Assembly: GCA_034509495.1 (NCBI GenBank)
Contig: CM067523.1
Location: forward strand, 5,726,996 to 5,790,995
Origin: Acestrorhynchus altus
Lineage: Eukaryota; Chordata; Actinopteri; Characiformes; Acestrorhynchidae
Reading direction: 5' to 3'
Length of the DNA: 64,000 nt
Shown: piece after piece, positions 1 through 10,896 of the stretch
How positions within the stretch are numbered: position 1 is the stretch's first letter
Layout: each line of letters opens with the position of its first letter
Made by a program: the position numbers and the translations under genes
Notes under the pieces: model-generated
The model's input: the letters and a program-made list of their open reading frames with translations, nothing else
The model's database searches: none
Told to the model about the DNA's origin: nothing

Positions 1-224
1 ACACTTGCATATTTCTGGTAGTGACAAATGCTTTACAAGCTTTAAAAACACACATCCAACATGTCCTGATGATAAACAAGAATTTATTCAATTTCTGAAG
101 AATCACAAAGTATCCATTCATATAATAGAGCCATTTAAAGTATATTTTGGTCTAGAATATGAAAGTTTATACCCATTTGATTTTATTTCTTCTCATTTGA
201 TTTTTTGTTTATTTGCTATTTTAG

Positions 225-1381
225 ACACTTTGTGCAACGAGTTGGATCAAGAGAGAAAGGCTCGTTATGCAATTCAGCAGAAGCTAAAAGGTAATTTAGA
301 GTCATACCATCAGAATGATATACTAGTAGTTCACACTGCTGGAAGTTCAATCTCTGAGCTTATCTCATTCCCAAAGACATATTAGAAATATACAGATGAA
401 TATGCAAGTGCTACTTTTCTTATATCTAATATCATCATCTTAATTTCCCTGAAGGAACCCTCCCAAGGGATCAATAAAGTTCTATTCTATTCTATTTACT
501 ACTGTATCATTAAAAAAAAATACTGTGAAAACATTTTTGTTCATACTTTCCTTCAAATATTTAAAATCATAAGTCATATTTTATGCTTTGCATTTAAAAT
601 GATATATTTCATGCACTTCAAGATTTTGTTTTAATTTCATTACCGATTTGTAATTTAGTCAAACATGAAATAACATTTTGTAATAACGTGTGATTCTGGA
701 TTTCACATTTTCATGAGCTATAAGCCATTCTGATCATCAGTATGTCAACATAAATCACTTTACAAGTAATGAATATAAAATCTGACTCCAACGTTTATGA
801 AATTATGAACACAAATAAATATTTTCACCATATAAAATCTTTTTCAGATGCACTATTATATAGTAAAAATCACATTTCAGACTATATTCATAAAGGTTCT
901 TTGGAGATACCAGGAGATTCGGTTCTACTAATGTAGTGATTGTTGTGAAAAATGTATTAATTATATTTATTACATGTGAAGTGAAACATTTAAATCTTTT
1001 TTGTTTGCAAATATGTAACAATTACTTTTACTAAAGAACCCTTTGGAACCTTTAATTAAGGGTGTTAACTACACAGATATCACGTTCCACCAAACATGTT
1101 TAGTGATATTTTTTCAGTTGTTGATTGTGAATAATTGAAGTGTGAGGGTCTTCAAATCAGTTGTTTTGTATCCGTGCACTTTGAGAGGAATGATCATTGA
1201 TAGGGTCTTCTTTCTGCTCCACTCTGCAGTAAAGTTCTGAATGTCTGTATCTGTGTGTAGTTCTAAATGCTGCTTTTTCCTAGAAGCTCACGACGCTTTA
1301 CACCACTTCTCCTGTAAGATGCTCACTCCACGCCACTGCACAGGGACATGCACCTTTAAACCCCCTCTACTGCCACCTTAA
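225..1381 (+). CDS. skor1: 3' end of a SKI/SKOR-family transcriptional corepressor (last two coding exons)
   Basis: Two exons are readable: 225-290 (acceptor ttttag, donor gtaatt) and 1284-1381 (acceptor tcctag, stop TAA). The phase-1 junction joins them in frame. The first exon reads TLCNELDQERKARYAIQQKLK, a charged coiled-coil segment; the second continues EAHDALHHFSCKMLTPRHC and ends in a proline-rich FKPPLLPP tail. I recognise this as the C-terminal end of a SKOR-type (SKI family, LBX1 corepressor) protein, a nuclear DNA-binding-partner corepressor of developing neurons. The SKI/SNO/DAC and SAND-like domains would lie upstream of the window. The choice of SKOR1 rather than SKOR2 rests on memory of the C-terminal sequence and of fish synteny, so the symbol is less certain than the family. 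The gene is partial because the window begins inside it. Confidence 0.65.
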
Positions 1382-2338
1382 CCAGTCCCACCACTGCTTT
1401 CTACACACATCAAAACCAAGAGACCTCTCCAAGGACCCTCCATTCTTATTCAGAAGAGACCTTCCTTATATGACCACAAGGACCTTTCCAAAAACTACAA
1501 CTGTGCAAGCTTCCAGACGGCACTGTAAATTCTGCTAAAACTGGACTTACTTGGACGTGAAGGAGGCACATTAAGATGCAGATGTTCACAGGCCAGCAGA
1601 GCAGATGCCATTGGTTAAGAATGGAGTAGCTGATGTTGCTATAAATATGTGTACAATAGAATGACAATATATGTACAATAGAATGAAATTTTTTTCTTAA
1701 GATGCCACAGACACAAAATGTGGCGATGTGCAATGTGGAGTTTCAAAACCTGTACTTCTTAAATGTTCATGATTTATGTGTTTTTACATTCATTTCGCTC
1801 CAAACCGATCGGTTCACTGACGTGCTCTCCCAAATGTATATGTATAAGCACTTTAAGTGGGAAAAGATAAGACCTACCTAATCTAAATTTAGTCGACCTT
1901 TAAATGAAACGTATTCATATCACTCACGTTTGCCATCTTGCTGTGTACAGCATAAGAGTTCTGACCCAAGCACTTAGTCCATCTCTCCCTAACACAGCTC
2001 AAACCATTGAGGAATGGTGTTACTCGCGTATATGTGGCTCCTCTTCTGTGTACTCTGACTTTTGGAGTGTTCTATCAAGAATAAAATCATCCCTTTCTTC
2101 ATTAATGAATACAATTTGAGTTAGATTGTGAATATGCTGAAAAAATGAACTGTATACTTGTCTGTGTTTAGCTAAGGCACTAGATATACATTACATTTCA
2201 ACACACAGTAAACCCTCATCATCATTATAATACATCACTGTGATAAATCATTATAAATATAAATCACTGTGGCATATATTAGTCAAAAAATGAATGTTGG
2301 TCAATTTAACCACACAAAGTATTGCATTATATTACCAT
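1382..2338. other. SKOR-like gene 3' flank / UTR, no further gene
   Basis: AT-rich DNA follows the stop codon. An AATAAA hexamer on the + strand near 2079-2084 is a possible polyadenylation signal, giving a 3' UTR of about 0.7 kb. I see no convincing coding exon; the ORFs here have no splice context or recognisable motif. Confidence 0.35.
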
Positions 2339-2339
2339 T

Positions 2340-2362
2340 ATATATATATATATATATATATA
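2340..2362. repeat. (TA)n microsatellite
   Basis: Uninterrupted TA dinucleotide run. Confidence 0.95.
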
Positions 2363-2482
2363 TTCTCCTTCAGGTTTCTGGAGGAACAGCTGATGGTTGT
2401 CATGATGTAAGCATTTGCAGGTCATTTTACAAGACAGCATTGAGTGTGATCCTCTGCAGTGGCTGACTAGGTCAGCAACAGG

Positions 2483-2612
2483 TTCCCAACATCGCCACCA
2501 TGCGGTTAGTGTGCCAGCTACGGGTCTCGTCCAACATCGTTACCGTGCTGTTAGTGTGCCAGCTACAGATCTTGTTCAACATTGCCACAGAGTAAGCAGT
2601 GTTTTTAAGCAG
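2483..2612. repeat. Short tandem repeat, about 45-bp unit, ~2.7 copies
   Basis: The words CCAACATCG, then TTAGTGTGCCAGCTAC, recur at a 45-bp spacing, with a third, partial unit beginning at about 2574 (TTCAACATTGCC). Because 45 is divisible by three, the reading frame over 2415-2789 shows a 15-residue repeat (VSVPATGLVQHR..). No homology to a known protein is visible, so I treat it as a small minisatellite, not a gene. Confidence 0.7.
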
Positions 2613-2789
2613 GGTCCCCTGTTCACGCTGACATCAGATCACGTGGCTATCCTGAGATTTCTTCTGAGATTCAATTTCAGCCACTATTTTTCTTGTAAAA
2701 TCATACACTATCAAAAGAACACAACCAGATACCAGATGTGGCTACATTTTTCAGTAATTTCACTGTTGTTGCTCTTTAAAGCTCTTTAA

Positions 2790-3845
2790 TACAATCCATT
2801 TGAGTAGTTCAAGCTGGTGATTGGTGGATAAGAAGTATATGATATATTTACAACCCTATCATTTTGCCATTTTGTGAATAAAACATGCTGTTTATATTTT
2901 TATGAAAGGCTTGAGAAAAAACAAAACAAAGAAAGCTCTGCTTTTATCGTCTGATTTACGCAACTGAAATCATCCACAGTAGCTATGTCTACCATATAGT
3001 TTGGACATCCGTTCTGGACCTTCTTGGTGTCCGATCAGCACGGTATGTGGTTTGATAGCTGAAGAGGCTGTAGCTGGTCGGCCAAAGGCTTGAGTGTGCT
3101 GGAGCTTTTAACCCTTTTACCCTCTCTTCTTTATTCACTGGAGGACGTCATTTCATTTACCCTCAAATGGCTTTTGGTAGTGGATTTGATGTTTGTAGAT
3201 GGTGGGGGAGTAAAATAAAATCAGTCAAGACTGTTAAGTAATAGTATTGGGATTTTGAGTTTTGCTTTTAAAAAAGGGCACAACTTTCCATTTTTTGATC
3301 AGTCCTTCACAGTCAAGAATCAATAAGGTTCATTGCAAGTATGATGTTTGTGTGAGTAATAAGAGATGAACACACTGCTTAGGCAACACATACATGCAGC
3401 ATTTGTGGGAAATCAAAATTTAATGAGAAATATGCCTCAACTCAGAGGTTCTCAACCTTTTCCACCTCACGGTCTGCCTGTTTAGAACTATTCAGCATAA
3501 CAGGCCATAAAAAAACTTGTCAAATTGTTTTTGTCTTTAATTTCTCGAGTTCTGACACTGAAAGCTTGAGAATCAGGGCCTGAACCATAATTAAAAATAT
3601 TATGTCATCATGAAAACATCTGTCCTAATTCCTAATTTAAAGTGCCATTACCTGCCCACTATGGACTACTAGAGAGTAAAATGTGACCATTAGAGAGTGC
3701 TTCCCAGCCCACTGATGGTCCCTGGCCCACAGGTTGCCCTAACTGAATGAATCCATAGAGCCATAAGGCATAAAGCCTTCACTGACCTCTGATTCACACT
3801 GCATTTTACACCAAATCAAATGCTGCCACCTAGTGGATATGTCTT

Positions 3846-3928
<83 letters not shown>

Positions 3929-4520
3929 TAGGACTACAATCTTTCATGTACACCTAATGTACATACAATATAGCTGAGCATACAGAAGCAATTGAAAATT
4001 ATGTTTACATCTATTAAAATATTGCAGGGTTATAAGGAAAAGGCTTATAATTAAAATGCAATCAGAAGGAAAAAAATGTAATTAATAAAAGCTAGAAAAA
4101 TTAAATGAACAGGCCTTTAAATGTTACAAAATGTTTAAAAAGTACAAATACTGATACACATAGATTGACATGTAAACACCAAATAATCCCATTACATCAT
4201 ATACAATCTCCAATCAAAAATGATTATGCATGCTCATTGTTCCCATAATACATTTGTTAATGCCATTAGTGCCATTACACAGGTTTTGGTTCCCCTCTCC
4301 GTAAACCAGGATGGACTCCCTCCAGTAAGTTTCAGTTTCTGCTCTTCTCTGTCCCCAGTCTGCAATGCAGAACAGGGAGACGTGCAGTGCTACCTCACGT
4401 CATCACACTTATTTAAACTTTGTATTTGTTTTCCCCGTTTTTCATTATGACTGGTCTTATTTACACTGAGTCAGTTTCAAGAGTCTTATCAAATCGAATC
4501 TGATGTGGTCACAGCCCATC
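2790..4520. other. Intergenic, repeat-bearing, no gene seen
   Basis: Apart from the (CA)n run there is AT-rich DNA and one stretch near 3448-3490 (TCTCAACCTTTT..) that resembles the end of a common dispersed DNA element. No coding signal was recognised. Confidence 0.5.
3848..3928. repeat. (CA)n microsatellite
   Basis: About 40 uninterrupted CA units. Confidence 0.97.
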
Positions 4521-4524
4521 TTTG

Positions 4525-5080
4525 CAGAAATCAAAAAATAGAAAGGTGAACATCACATGAACAAAGGATAAAGACATAAACTCCCCACTTAGCAAGCCAA
4601 AGGGCAACAGTGACAATAGGAAACTCCCTCAGAGCTGGAGGAAGAAAGGAGGAGGGAGGGACCCCCCTCCTCTGCTCAGTAACTTATACATAGTTAGTTA
4701 GGGGACACTTGGCCTCATGTCTGCTGTAATGCTCAGGTGCACTGAAGTCATGTTAGTTTGATGATGCAGATAATAGTAACAGTCACAGATAATGTGGCTC
4801 TGTGTAAATTTCTGCATAATTGGTGATGGCAGGCTGCAGCAGTTTGAACTAACTGAAGTCTATTTAGGTTCCTGCTTGAACATCCTGACAATAGTGCCTT
4901 GCAATAATCTAACCATGAGGGGATGAAAACATGCACTAGTTTTTCAGCATTGTGTAAGGATAGGACATTTCTAAACTCGGAATATATTACGAAGATGAAG
5001 GAAAGCTGTCCAAATAATATTATGCATTGTTCAAATGATAAATCTGGATCAGTTATGACGCCAAGATGTTTCAGGATCTG
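4525..5080 (-). mobile_element. Dispersed repeat with a LINE reverse-transcriptase relic
   Basis: On the minus strand, about 4748-4936 reads SWLDYCKALLSGCSSRNLNR followed by LQLVQTAAA. This matches the family pattern near the C-terminus of L2-type LINE reverse transcriptases (S-LDYCN-LLSG----L-RLQ-VQN-AAR). The frame then breaks and nothing else of the element is intact. The plus-strand segment 4525-4660 (AAACTCCCTCAGAGCTGGAGG) belongs to a repeat type seen again near 29700. A block at 4525-4580 (CAGAAATCAAAAAATAGAAA) recurs near 11113-11170, on the other side of the first protease gene. Confidence 0.55.
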
Positions 5081-5084
5081 TCTA

Positions 5085-6100
5085 ATGTTCCAGATGGTGT
5101 GAAAGCTGCATTAAGATATATGATTTCTTGTGCAGGCTGCTTTAGGAAGTGCTGGATGTGCATAAGGTGCTGGATGTTACATATATCCTGAAGGTGCTTT
5201 GGAATGTGTCAGATGTGCTGGAATTTCCAGATGTGGCAAACGTACCAAATTTGGCTTCTGTGCCATGTATCAGTGTTTTGTATGTGACAAATGTGCTATA
5301 TTGTGTGCCAGATGTATTCAGATGTGTCAGTTTATGTACCAGCTACTTTTGGATGTGCTGATTGTGAGACGGTGTACTGACTGCCTTCGTATGTCAGTTG
5401 ATATGCAAACTGATTCTAGATGTTCCAGATGTGCTGAATGTGCGTGTCATTTGTTGGGCTGCCGGATGTGTTAAAGGTGCTGGATGTGTCAGATTGTGTG
5501 CCAGCTGCATTTTGATGTCATCCAGCTGCTTTCGGATGTGTTGGAAGTTCCAGATGTGCCAGATAGTGTGCCGGCTGTGTTAAGATTGGTGATTTGTTGT
5601 GCAGGCTGCTTTAGTATGTGCTGGATGTGCCAAAGGTGTTAAACGTGGAATATCCGCGATGTTGTGCTGACCACATTAAGCTTTGCCAGTTGTGATACCA
5701 GCTGCATTAGAATGTGCTGATTGTGCCAAATGTGCCAGTTCATTTGCCGACTTCATTAAGTCGATTGTTGTTGTGGCCAATTCAGAATGTGCCTGATGTG
5801 TCGGATGTCCTAGATGGTGTGCCGGGTGTATTATGATGTGCCAGTTGATGTGCCGGCTGCTTTAAGATTTATTGTGTCAGTTGGTGGGAGTTGGAATTGG
5901 ATTGGCCACGTGTCAGATGGTGTGTTGGCAATGTTTAAATGTACCATTTGCTTTAGGATGTACCAGATTTTCCAGATGTGTGAATATGCTGAATCTGCCA
6001 GATGGTGTGTTGGCTGTGGTAAGATGGGCAATTTGTTGTGTCAGCTGCTTTAGGATGTGCTGGCTGTGCCTAAGGTACTGGATGTGTTGGATGTTCTAAC
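5085..6100 (+). repeat. Degenerate GATGTGC-rich minisatellite, about 1 kb
   Basis: The plus strand repeats variations of GTGCTGGATGTG, CAGATGTGCC, GTGCCAGCTG and GCTGCTTTAGGATGTG dozens of times at irregular 15-50 bp spacing. The strand is strongly G/T-skewed. Overlapping ORFs in all frames (for example 5199-5474 and 5398-5583) give cysteine-rich strings that are products of the repeat and not evidence of a protein. It ends about 365 bp upstream of the first chymotrypsinogen start codon. Confidence 0.75.
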
Positions 6101-6422
6101 CGGAGCAGAAAATATCACTTAGTTTCTGTCTTTCCCTAATTTAAAAAATAAAAATAATTTAAAATATAACCCTAACCTTCAGTATTGACAATTATTACTC
6201 AACATTTGAAATACCTTCACGTATACCCCACCCAGCTGTGTTTAATATTAGTCATCAAGTCTTAAGTTTCTTGTTTTATCTTTATTCTAGTTTCTTGTTG
6301 AGCTCATTCATTGAATGTGTCAGTATGGAAGATTAGAAATACTAAGGCTGAACATGTGACAGGTATATACACACATGCACACACACACACACACTGAGAT
6401 ATTTAAAGGGTAAGGACTGGAG

Positions 6423-6430
6423 TATAAAAG
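6423..6430 (+). promoter_or_regulatory. TATA box of first chymotrypsinogen gene
   Basis: TATAAAAG lies 42 bp before the ATG, implying a 5' UTR of roughly 10-15 bases, as is usual for pancreatic protease genes. Confidence 0.75.
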
Positions 6431-6464
6431 GGTCAGACTTTGCGGACTGTCTGAAGCTGGAAAT

Positions 6465-9400
6465 ATGTCTGTCCTGCAGTTGCTGTCCTGCATCGTGTTC
6501 ATCAGCACAGCCTTTGGTAAGACTTTTTTGTACTTTGCAAATGCATTTAAAGCTACTAAGAAACATCAGATAAAACAGCACAAATCTGGCACAACTTGTA
6601 GAGTGTGGTTTTCTTTTTCAGGCTGTGGAGTTCCTGCAGTTTCTCCGATCATCAGTAACTATTCCAGGATCGTGAATGGTGAGGAGGCTGTGCCTCATTC
6701 CTGGCCGTGGCAGGTGTCTCTGCAGGTGCTTTCCACAACCATCTTTCCTCATTGATCATTTTGCTATCAATATCCATAGATTGAATGCTAATGGTTAATT
6801 CTTTGCCACTGTATATTGTTTACTTTTTGAAATCCATTTTTAAAACAGGAGCATCTATTCTCAGGCTTTCAGATATTTTAAATTTAAGTTTAAGTGTAAT
6901 TCATAAAACCCTAACCTAAATCTTAATGTTTTACATCTTTCACTTTTGTCTAACCCCAGTTTCATCACTGTAAACTAAATCTAATTTTTGTCAGACAGTA
7001 ATTTACAAAATATCTCAATTTTGTAGTATTAGCATATTAGCATAGCATTAGCATAGAAAGGCAAATACCATGCATAAGGGAATAAAAATAAGCAATAATA
7101 ATCAGATAGTGAAAGAAACCCATTTAATATTATTTATATGCTGTTTAGATAAAAGTTTAATTATGTTCATATAAAACATTAACAGTATTTTTTATGCTGT
7201 TTATATTTCAAAGCTCAATGTAAGTGTATCAGTTTTAAAAGATATGGTTTTATATCTCAACAATATCTTTTAAAACTTTAATAGTATTTTATGTTGCTTA
7301 TCTCTTGTTACTGCTTATATTGAACTTTTACTGTGTTTGTACTGTTTATATACAACTTTAACGGCATTTATATAGTTTATATACAACTTTAACTGTGTTC
7401 ATACACGGTTAGCCAATCATTTTGTTTCCATAAAGTGAGGAACATTTTCTTTACTTAGAGTTAGAGCCGTTTTAGCTGATTGCACAGCTGACACAGTGCC
7501 ATTCTGAACTTAGAAATAGTGTCAAAGGAATGTTTTCCTTCTGTCTGAAATGCAGAATCACAATGGTGAACACTTCTGTGGTGGCTCCCTAATCAATGAG
7601 TCATGGGTTGTGACTGCTGCTCACTGCAGTGTGAGGTAAGTTTACATTCCAGAAAGGAATTTTGAAACTGTACTGGCAATAGTTTTAAACTTTACATACA
7701 AAAATTGAGAGTCATATTAGTCAGAGAGCATTAACTCATAGATGAATCATGAGAGGAGTCTTTTATAAGATCACCTCCAAAATAGAAGAATCGTGGTTCT
7801 ATTTTTAGAACTTGGTGTTCATCTATGATTGATGTTCAAATATGACACACAAGCATGATGTCATATTGTCATTGTCTTTATCATCTACTGAAATTCAGGA
7901 AGACCCATCGAGTAATCCTGGGAAAGCATGACTATTCTTCTGATTCTGAGCCCATCCAGATCATGCATGTTGGCAAGGTGTGCATTCCAATAACAGCTGC
8001 ATTGGTTGTGTTTTAAACAGAATATACCTAAATATTTACATTGTAAACTGTAAAACATATAAGATCCTTGAGGAACCTTTGAAGGTTCTTCAATTTAAGA
8101 GGGAAGGAACCTCTTAAGGTGCTTCAAGGAACTTTGAAGAAATCATTGTCCCTTTTCAAGGTCCCTTCCTCATTTTACATTTACATTTATGGCATTTAGC
8201 AGATGCCCTTATCCAGAGCGACTTACAAAAGTGCTTTGCTGTTCACTCGGAGAACATCCTTAGCTAGTAGACAAGGCTGGAATCTAGAGATTCTGAAGAG
8301 GTTCCTCCACTGTTTCAAATGAAATAAACATGCAAAAGTTCCTCAAGGAAATTTTATTTTTACAGCATATGTTATACTTATACTGTGACTAGTGCCATTA
8401 GGTAACAGATAAAGCTGGGAAATTGGCTGCGTTTGGGAATTGGAATGATTCCATAGAAGAAACCCATTTGCATCATATTTTGCTTCCATTAAGCTCCATG
8501 TTTGCAATGTAGATATGAAGGTGAAGAACTTTTATGGGTTCTATATATGTTACTGTCTAATATCTCTATAACCTCATGCATGTGAATGTTCTACTTTCCT
8601 GGATCAGATTTTCAAGCATCCTGAGTTCAAAGAGTTAGACAACGACATCCTTCTAATCAAGCTTGCCTCACCTGCTGAGCTGAACAATCATGTGTCACCT
8701 GTGTGTGTGGCTGAGTCCAGTGACAATTTTTCTGGTGGCATGAAGTGTGTGACCACTGGATGGGGCCTCACCAAGCATAATGGTACTTTCAGACTTGTGT
8801 TATAAAGAGAAAAACCAGTGGACTTTTAGCACTGCCTTCTTTCACTGTGGCCTTTGGGGTTCGTGCCACCAGCCAATTCTACACTTCTTCCATGGCATCA
8901 GTAAATACACACCAGAATACCCAGTAATCTGCTATTGATCTGCTTTTATGCTATTTTTGTTCCTTCATCATAACTTCTGTAACAAGTCACCATCATGGCT
9001 ATACTTGACCAAATGTTCCTCCTGGAATCATCAAGAAGCACTGCAAATTTGTTGTTCTTTTGAGCAGTCCACTACACAACATCTAAACTCGACGGAAAGC
9101 TTGATATTATCATGTGACTAAGCTGATATATGAACAGTACTGAAATAATGAGCTTTCAGCTTAGTCTGATTGTTATACTTTTACGTTGCAGCTTGTCTCG
9201 TTAGTGTAACTTTCTTTGGTGTAATTTCTATTACAGCTCCTGATATGCCAGCTCTGCTTCAGCAGGCCACTTTGCCCCTGCTGACCAATGATGACTGCAA
9301 GCATTACTGGGACTCCCATATTACTGAGCAGATGATCTGTGCTGGAGCTGCTGGAACCTCCTCCTGCATGGTACAAGCATTACACGGCACCAGCCCTCTC

Positions 9401-10201
9401 CAAACAGTTTCATGACTATTTAGTTTTAGGTTCTAACAATTTAGAACACCACAGTGCACGCTTAAAAATAAAGGTGCTAGAAATCATTCTTTGAATGTTG
9501 CTTGAAGACTTTAATTTTGTGTAAAGGCTCTTTATTTTGTTCACTATTTCTTTATTAGCAAAAGGGTTTCTTCTGTGTCATTGTTGTACCTTAATTCCTA
9601 AGAGTGTACAACAGTATTTAACTCAGAGCAGTGGACAGCCACCTCACCACCTAGGGAGCAATTTGGGATGAGGTGTCTTGCTCAAGGGCAGCAATGACTT
9701 TTGAAGGAGAAGAAAGACTTATTTTTTCACTATCCCCACCCTGACTTCCTGACAGTCAAGGGGATCAAACCTGCAACCTCCTTGTCCTAAGCCTGCTTCT
9801 CTAACTTTCAGACCCCTGCTGTCCTAGTTATTATTGTTGTTACTAATGATTCCCACTACTCTGGTATCATCAGCAAATCATTAGAAAAGTATTTATAGGA
9901 GACAGTCACGCATACCAGATATTGTTATTTTCAGGAGATCCTAGACTATTCAAATTTATTTTCATTTCAGATAAACAGAATTTAAAATGAATAGAATTGA
10001 AATATTGGTATGAATTTGATCACATTTTGATATAAAAATGTGCCCACAAGTTTATCAAAATTTTGGCTATAAAGACTTTTGAACAGACAATGCAAAAATT
10101 TTCATTAGTTATTTGTAATGATTAGATTGAGGAGGATGCGTACAATAATTAGTCATCCAAAATAAAATTAAATACATTTATTTATTTATTTATTTATTTA
10201 T

Positions 10202-10240
<39 letters not shown>

Positions 10241-10788
10241 ATATGTATTTTTCAGTATTATCCCTTCTCAGGACTTTTAGTCTGAAATTTGGACAGTGTG
10301 TTAAGCAAAGTAAGAGAAAAGCCCCTCCTAATATTCCTCAATAACCCAATATTGGGGTCAGTGACATCACTAGCCCTTCCCCCTCTTGTCTTGTTTCCTT
10401 GGATTTTAAGCAAGCAGCTGGACAATGAAATAAAAAAACAGAACAGAACAGAACAGAACAAAACAAAAGAAAACAAAAAACAGTGAGTAATTAGATTTTA
10501 ACTGATTCATTGAGCTTGTCTTCTGTAACCTCTGAAGGCCCATTACTGGTTACTACACTGGTCGATTGGAAATGACCTAATGGCCTAACAGCCTTCCTAA
10601 TTATCTGCATGTCTGTTATGTTTCAGGGTGACTCTGGTGGTCCTCTAGTGTGTCAGAAGGGTGAGACATGGACTCTGGTCGGTGTTGTGTCCTGGGGCAG
10701 TGGTAACTGCTCCCCCACTATTCCCGCAGTGTATGCTCGGATCACCAAGCTTCGGGCCTGGATGGATCAGACCATGGCTGCTAACTAA
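6465..10788 (+). CDS. ctrb1: Chymotrypsinogen B-like serine protease, copy 1 (Ala226 type)
   Basis: Seven exons with GT-AG junctions: 6465-6516, 6622-6725, 7556-7635, 7899-7977, 8608-8782, 9237-9370, 10627-10788. Phases agree throughout and total 786 nt, or 261 residues. The protein has an 18-residue signal peptide (MSVLQLLSCIVFISTAFG), a 15-residue propeptide CGVPAVSPIISNYSR and the new N-terminus IVNGEE after tryptic activation. Catalytic residues are His75 (TAAHC), Asp118 (DNDILL) and Ser211 (GDSGGP). Ser189 (chymotrypsin numbering) in SSCM gives chymotryptic specificity. All ten cysteines of the chymotrypsin fold are present. Two features are unusual. The S1-pocket residue is Ala242, equivalent to Ala226 (IPAVYARI), where copy 2 has Gly. 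The 99-loop (FKHPEFKELDND) is two residues shorter than in copy 2. It should be secreted by pancreatic acinar cells to digest protein. Confidence is very high for the family; the orthologue number is arbitrary. Confidence 0.95.
8172..8285 (+). repeat. Common teleost dispersed repeat (GCATTTAGCAGATGCCC type)
   Basis: The segment contains GGCATTTAGCAGATGCCCTT, then ATCCAGAGCGACTTACAAAA, a core I recognise as abundant in many teleost genomes. It sits in intron 4 of the first protease gene. Confidence 0.6.
9620..9830 (+). repeat. Dispersed repeat fragment in intron 6 (SINE-like)
   Basis: Phrases such as CACCTAGGGAGCAATTTGGG, GTGTCTTGCTCAAGGGCA and GGGGATCAAACCTGCAACC are typical of a widespread teleost interspersed repeat containing a tRNA-box-B-like GATCAAACC motif. 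It is decayed. Confidence 0.5.
10176..10239. repeat. (TTTA)n/(GTTA)n compound microsatellite
   Basis: About seven TTTA units run directly into about nine GTTA units inside intron 6 of the first protease gene. Confidence 0.95.
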
Positions 10789-10890
10789 AGCCACATTATT
10801 GATTACAGTTGAAATATAATTAAAGAAATCAATTTGCATTGGTAATGTTCGATTCTTTATGCATGTTTTTGTGTTACATCAAATAGTATC

Positions 10891-10896
10891 AATAAA
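10891..10896 (+). terminator. Polyadenylation signal of first chymotrypsinogen gene
   Basis: AATAAA lies 103 bp after the stop codon, which gives a short 3' UTR. Confidence 0.7.

Noticed and set aside
5149..6099. Several overlapping ORFs with many cysteines, resembling a cysteine-rich protein family
   Set aside because: They fall in different frames of one degenerate GATGTGC minisatellite and have no splice sites or promoter, so the composition comes from the repeat.
10645..10839. Minus-strand ORF over the last exon of chymotrypsinogen copy 1
   Set aside because: Antisense shadow of a conserved exon; the plus strand carries GDSGGP and the correct splice phase.
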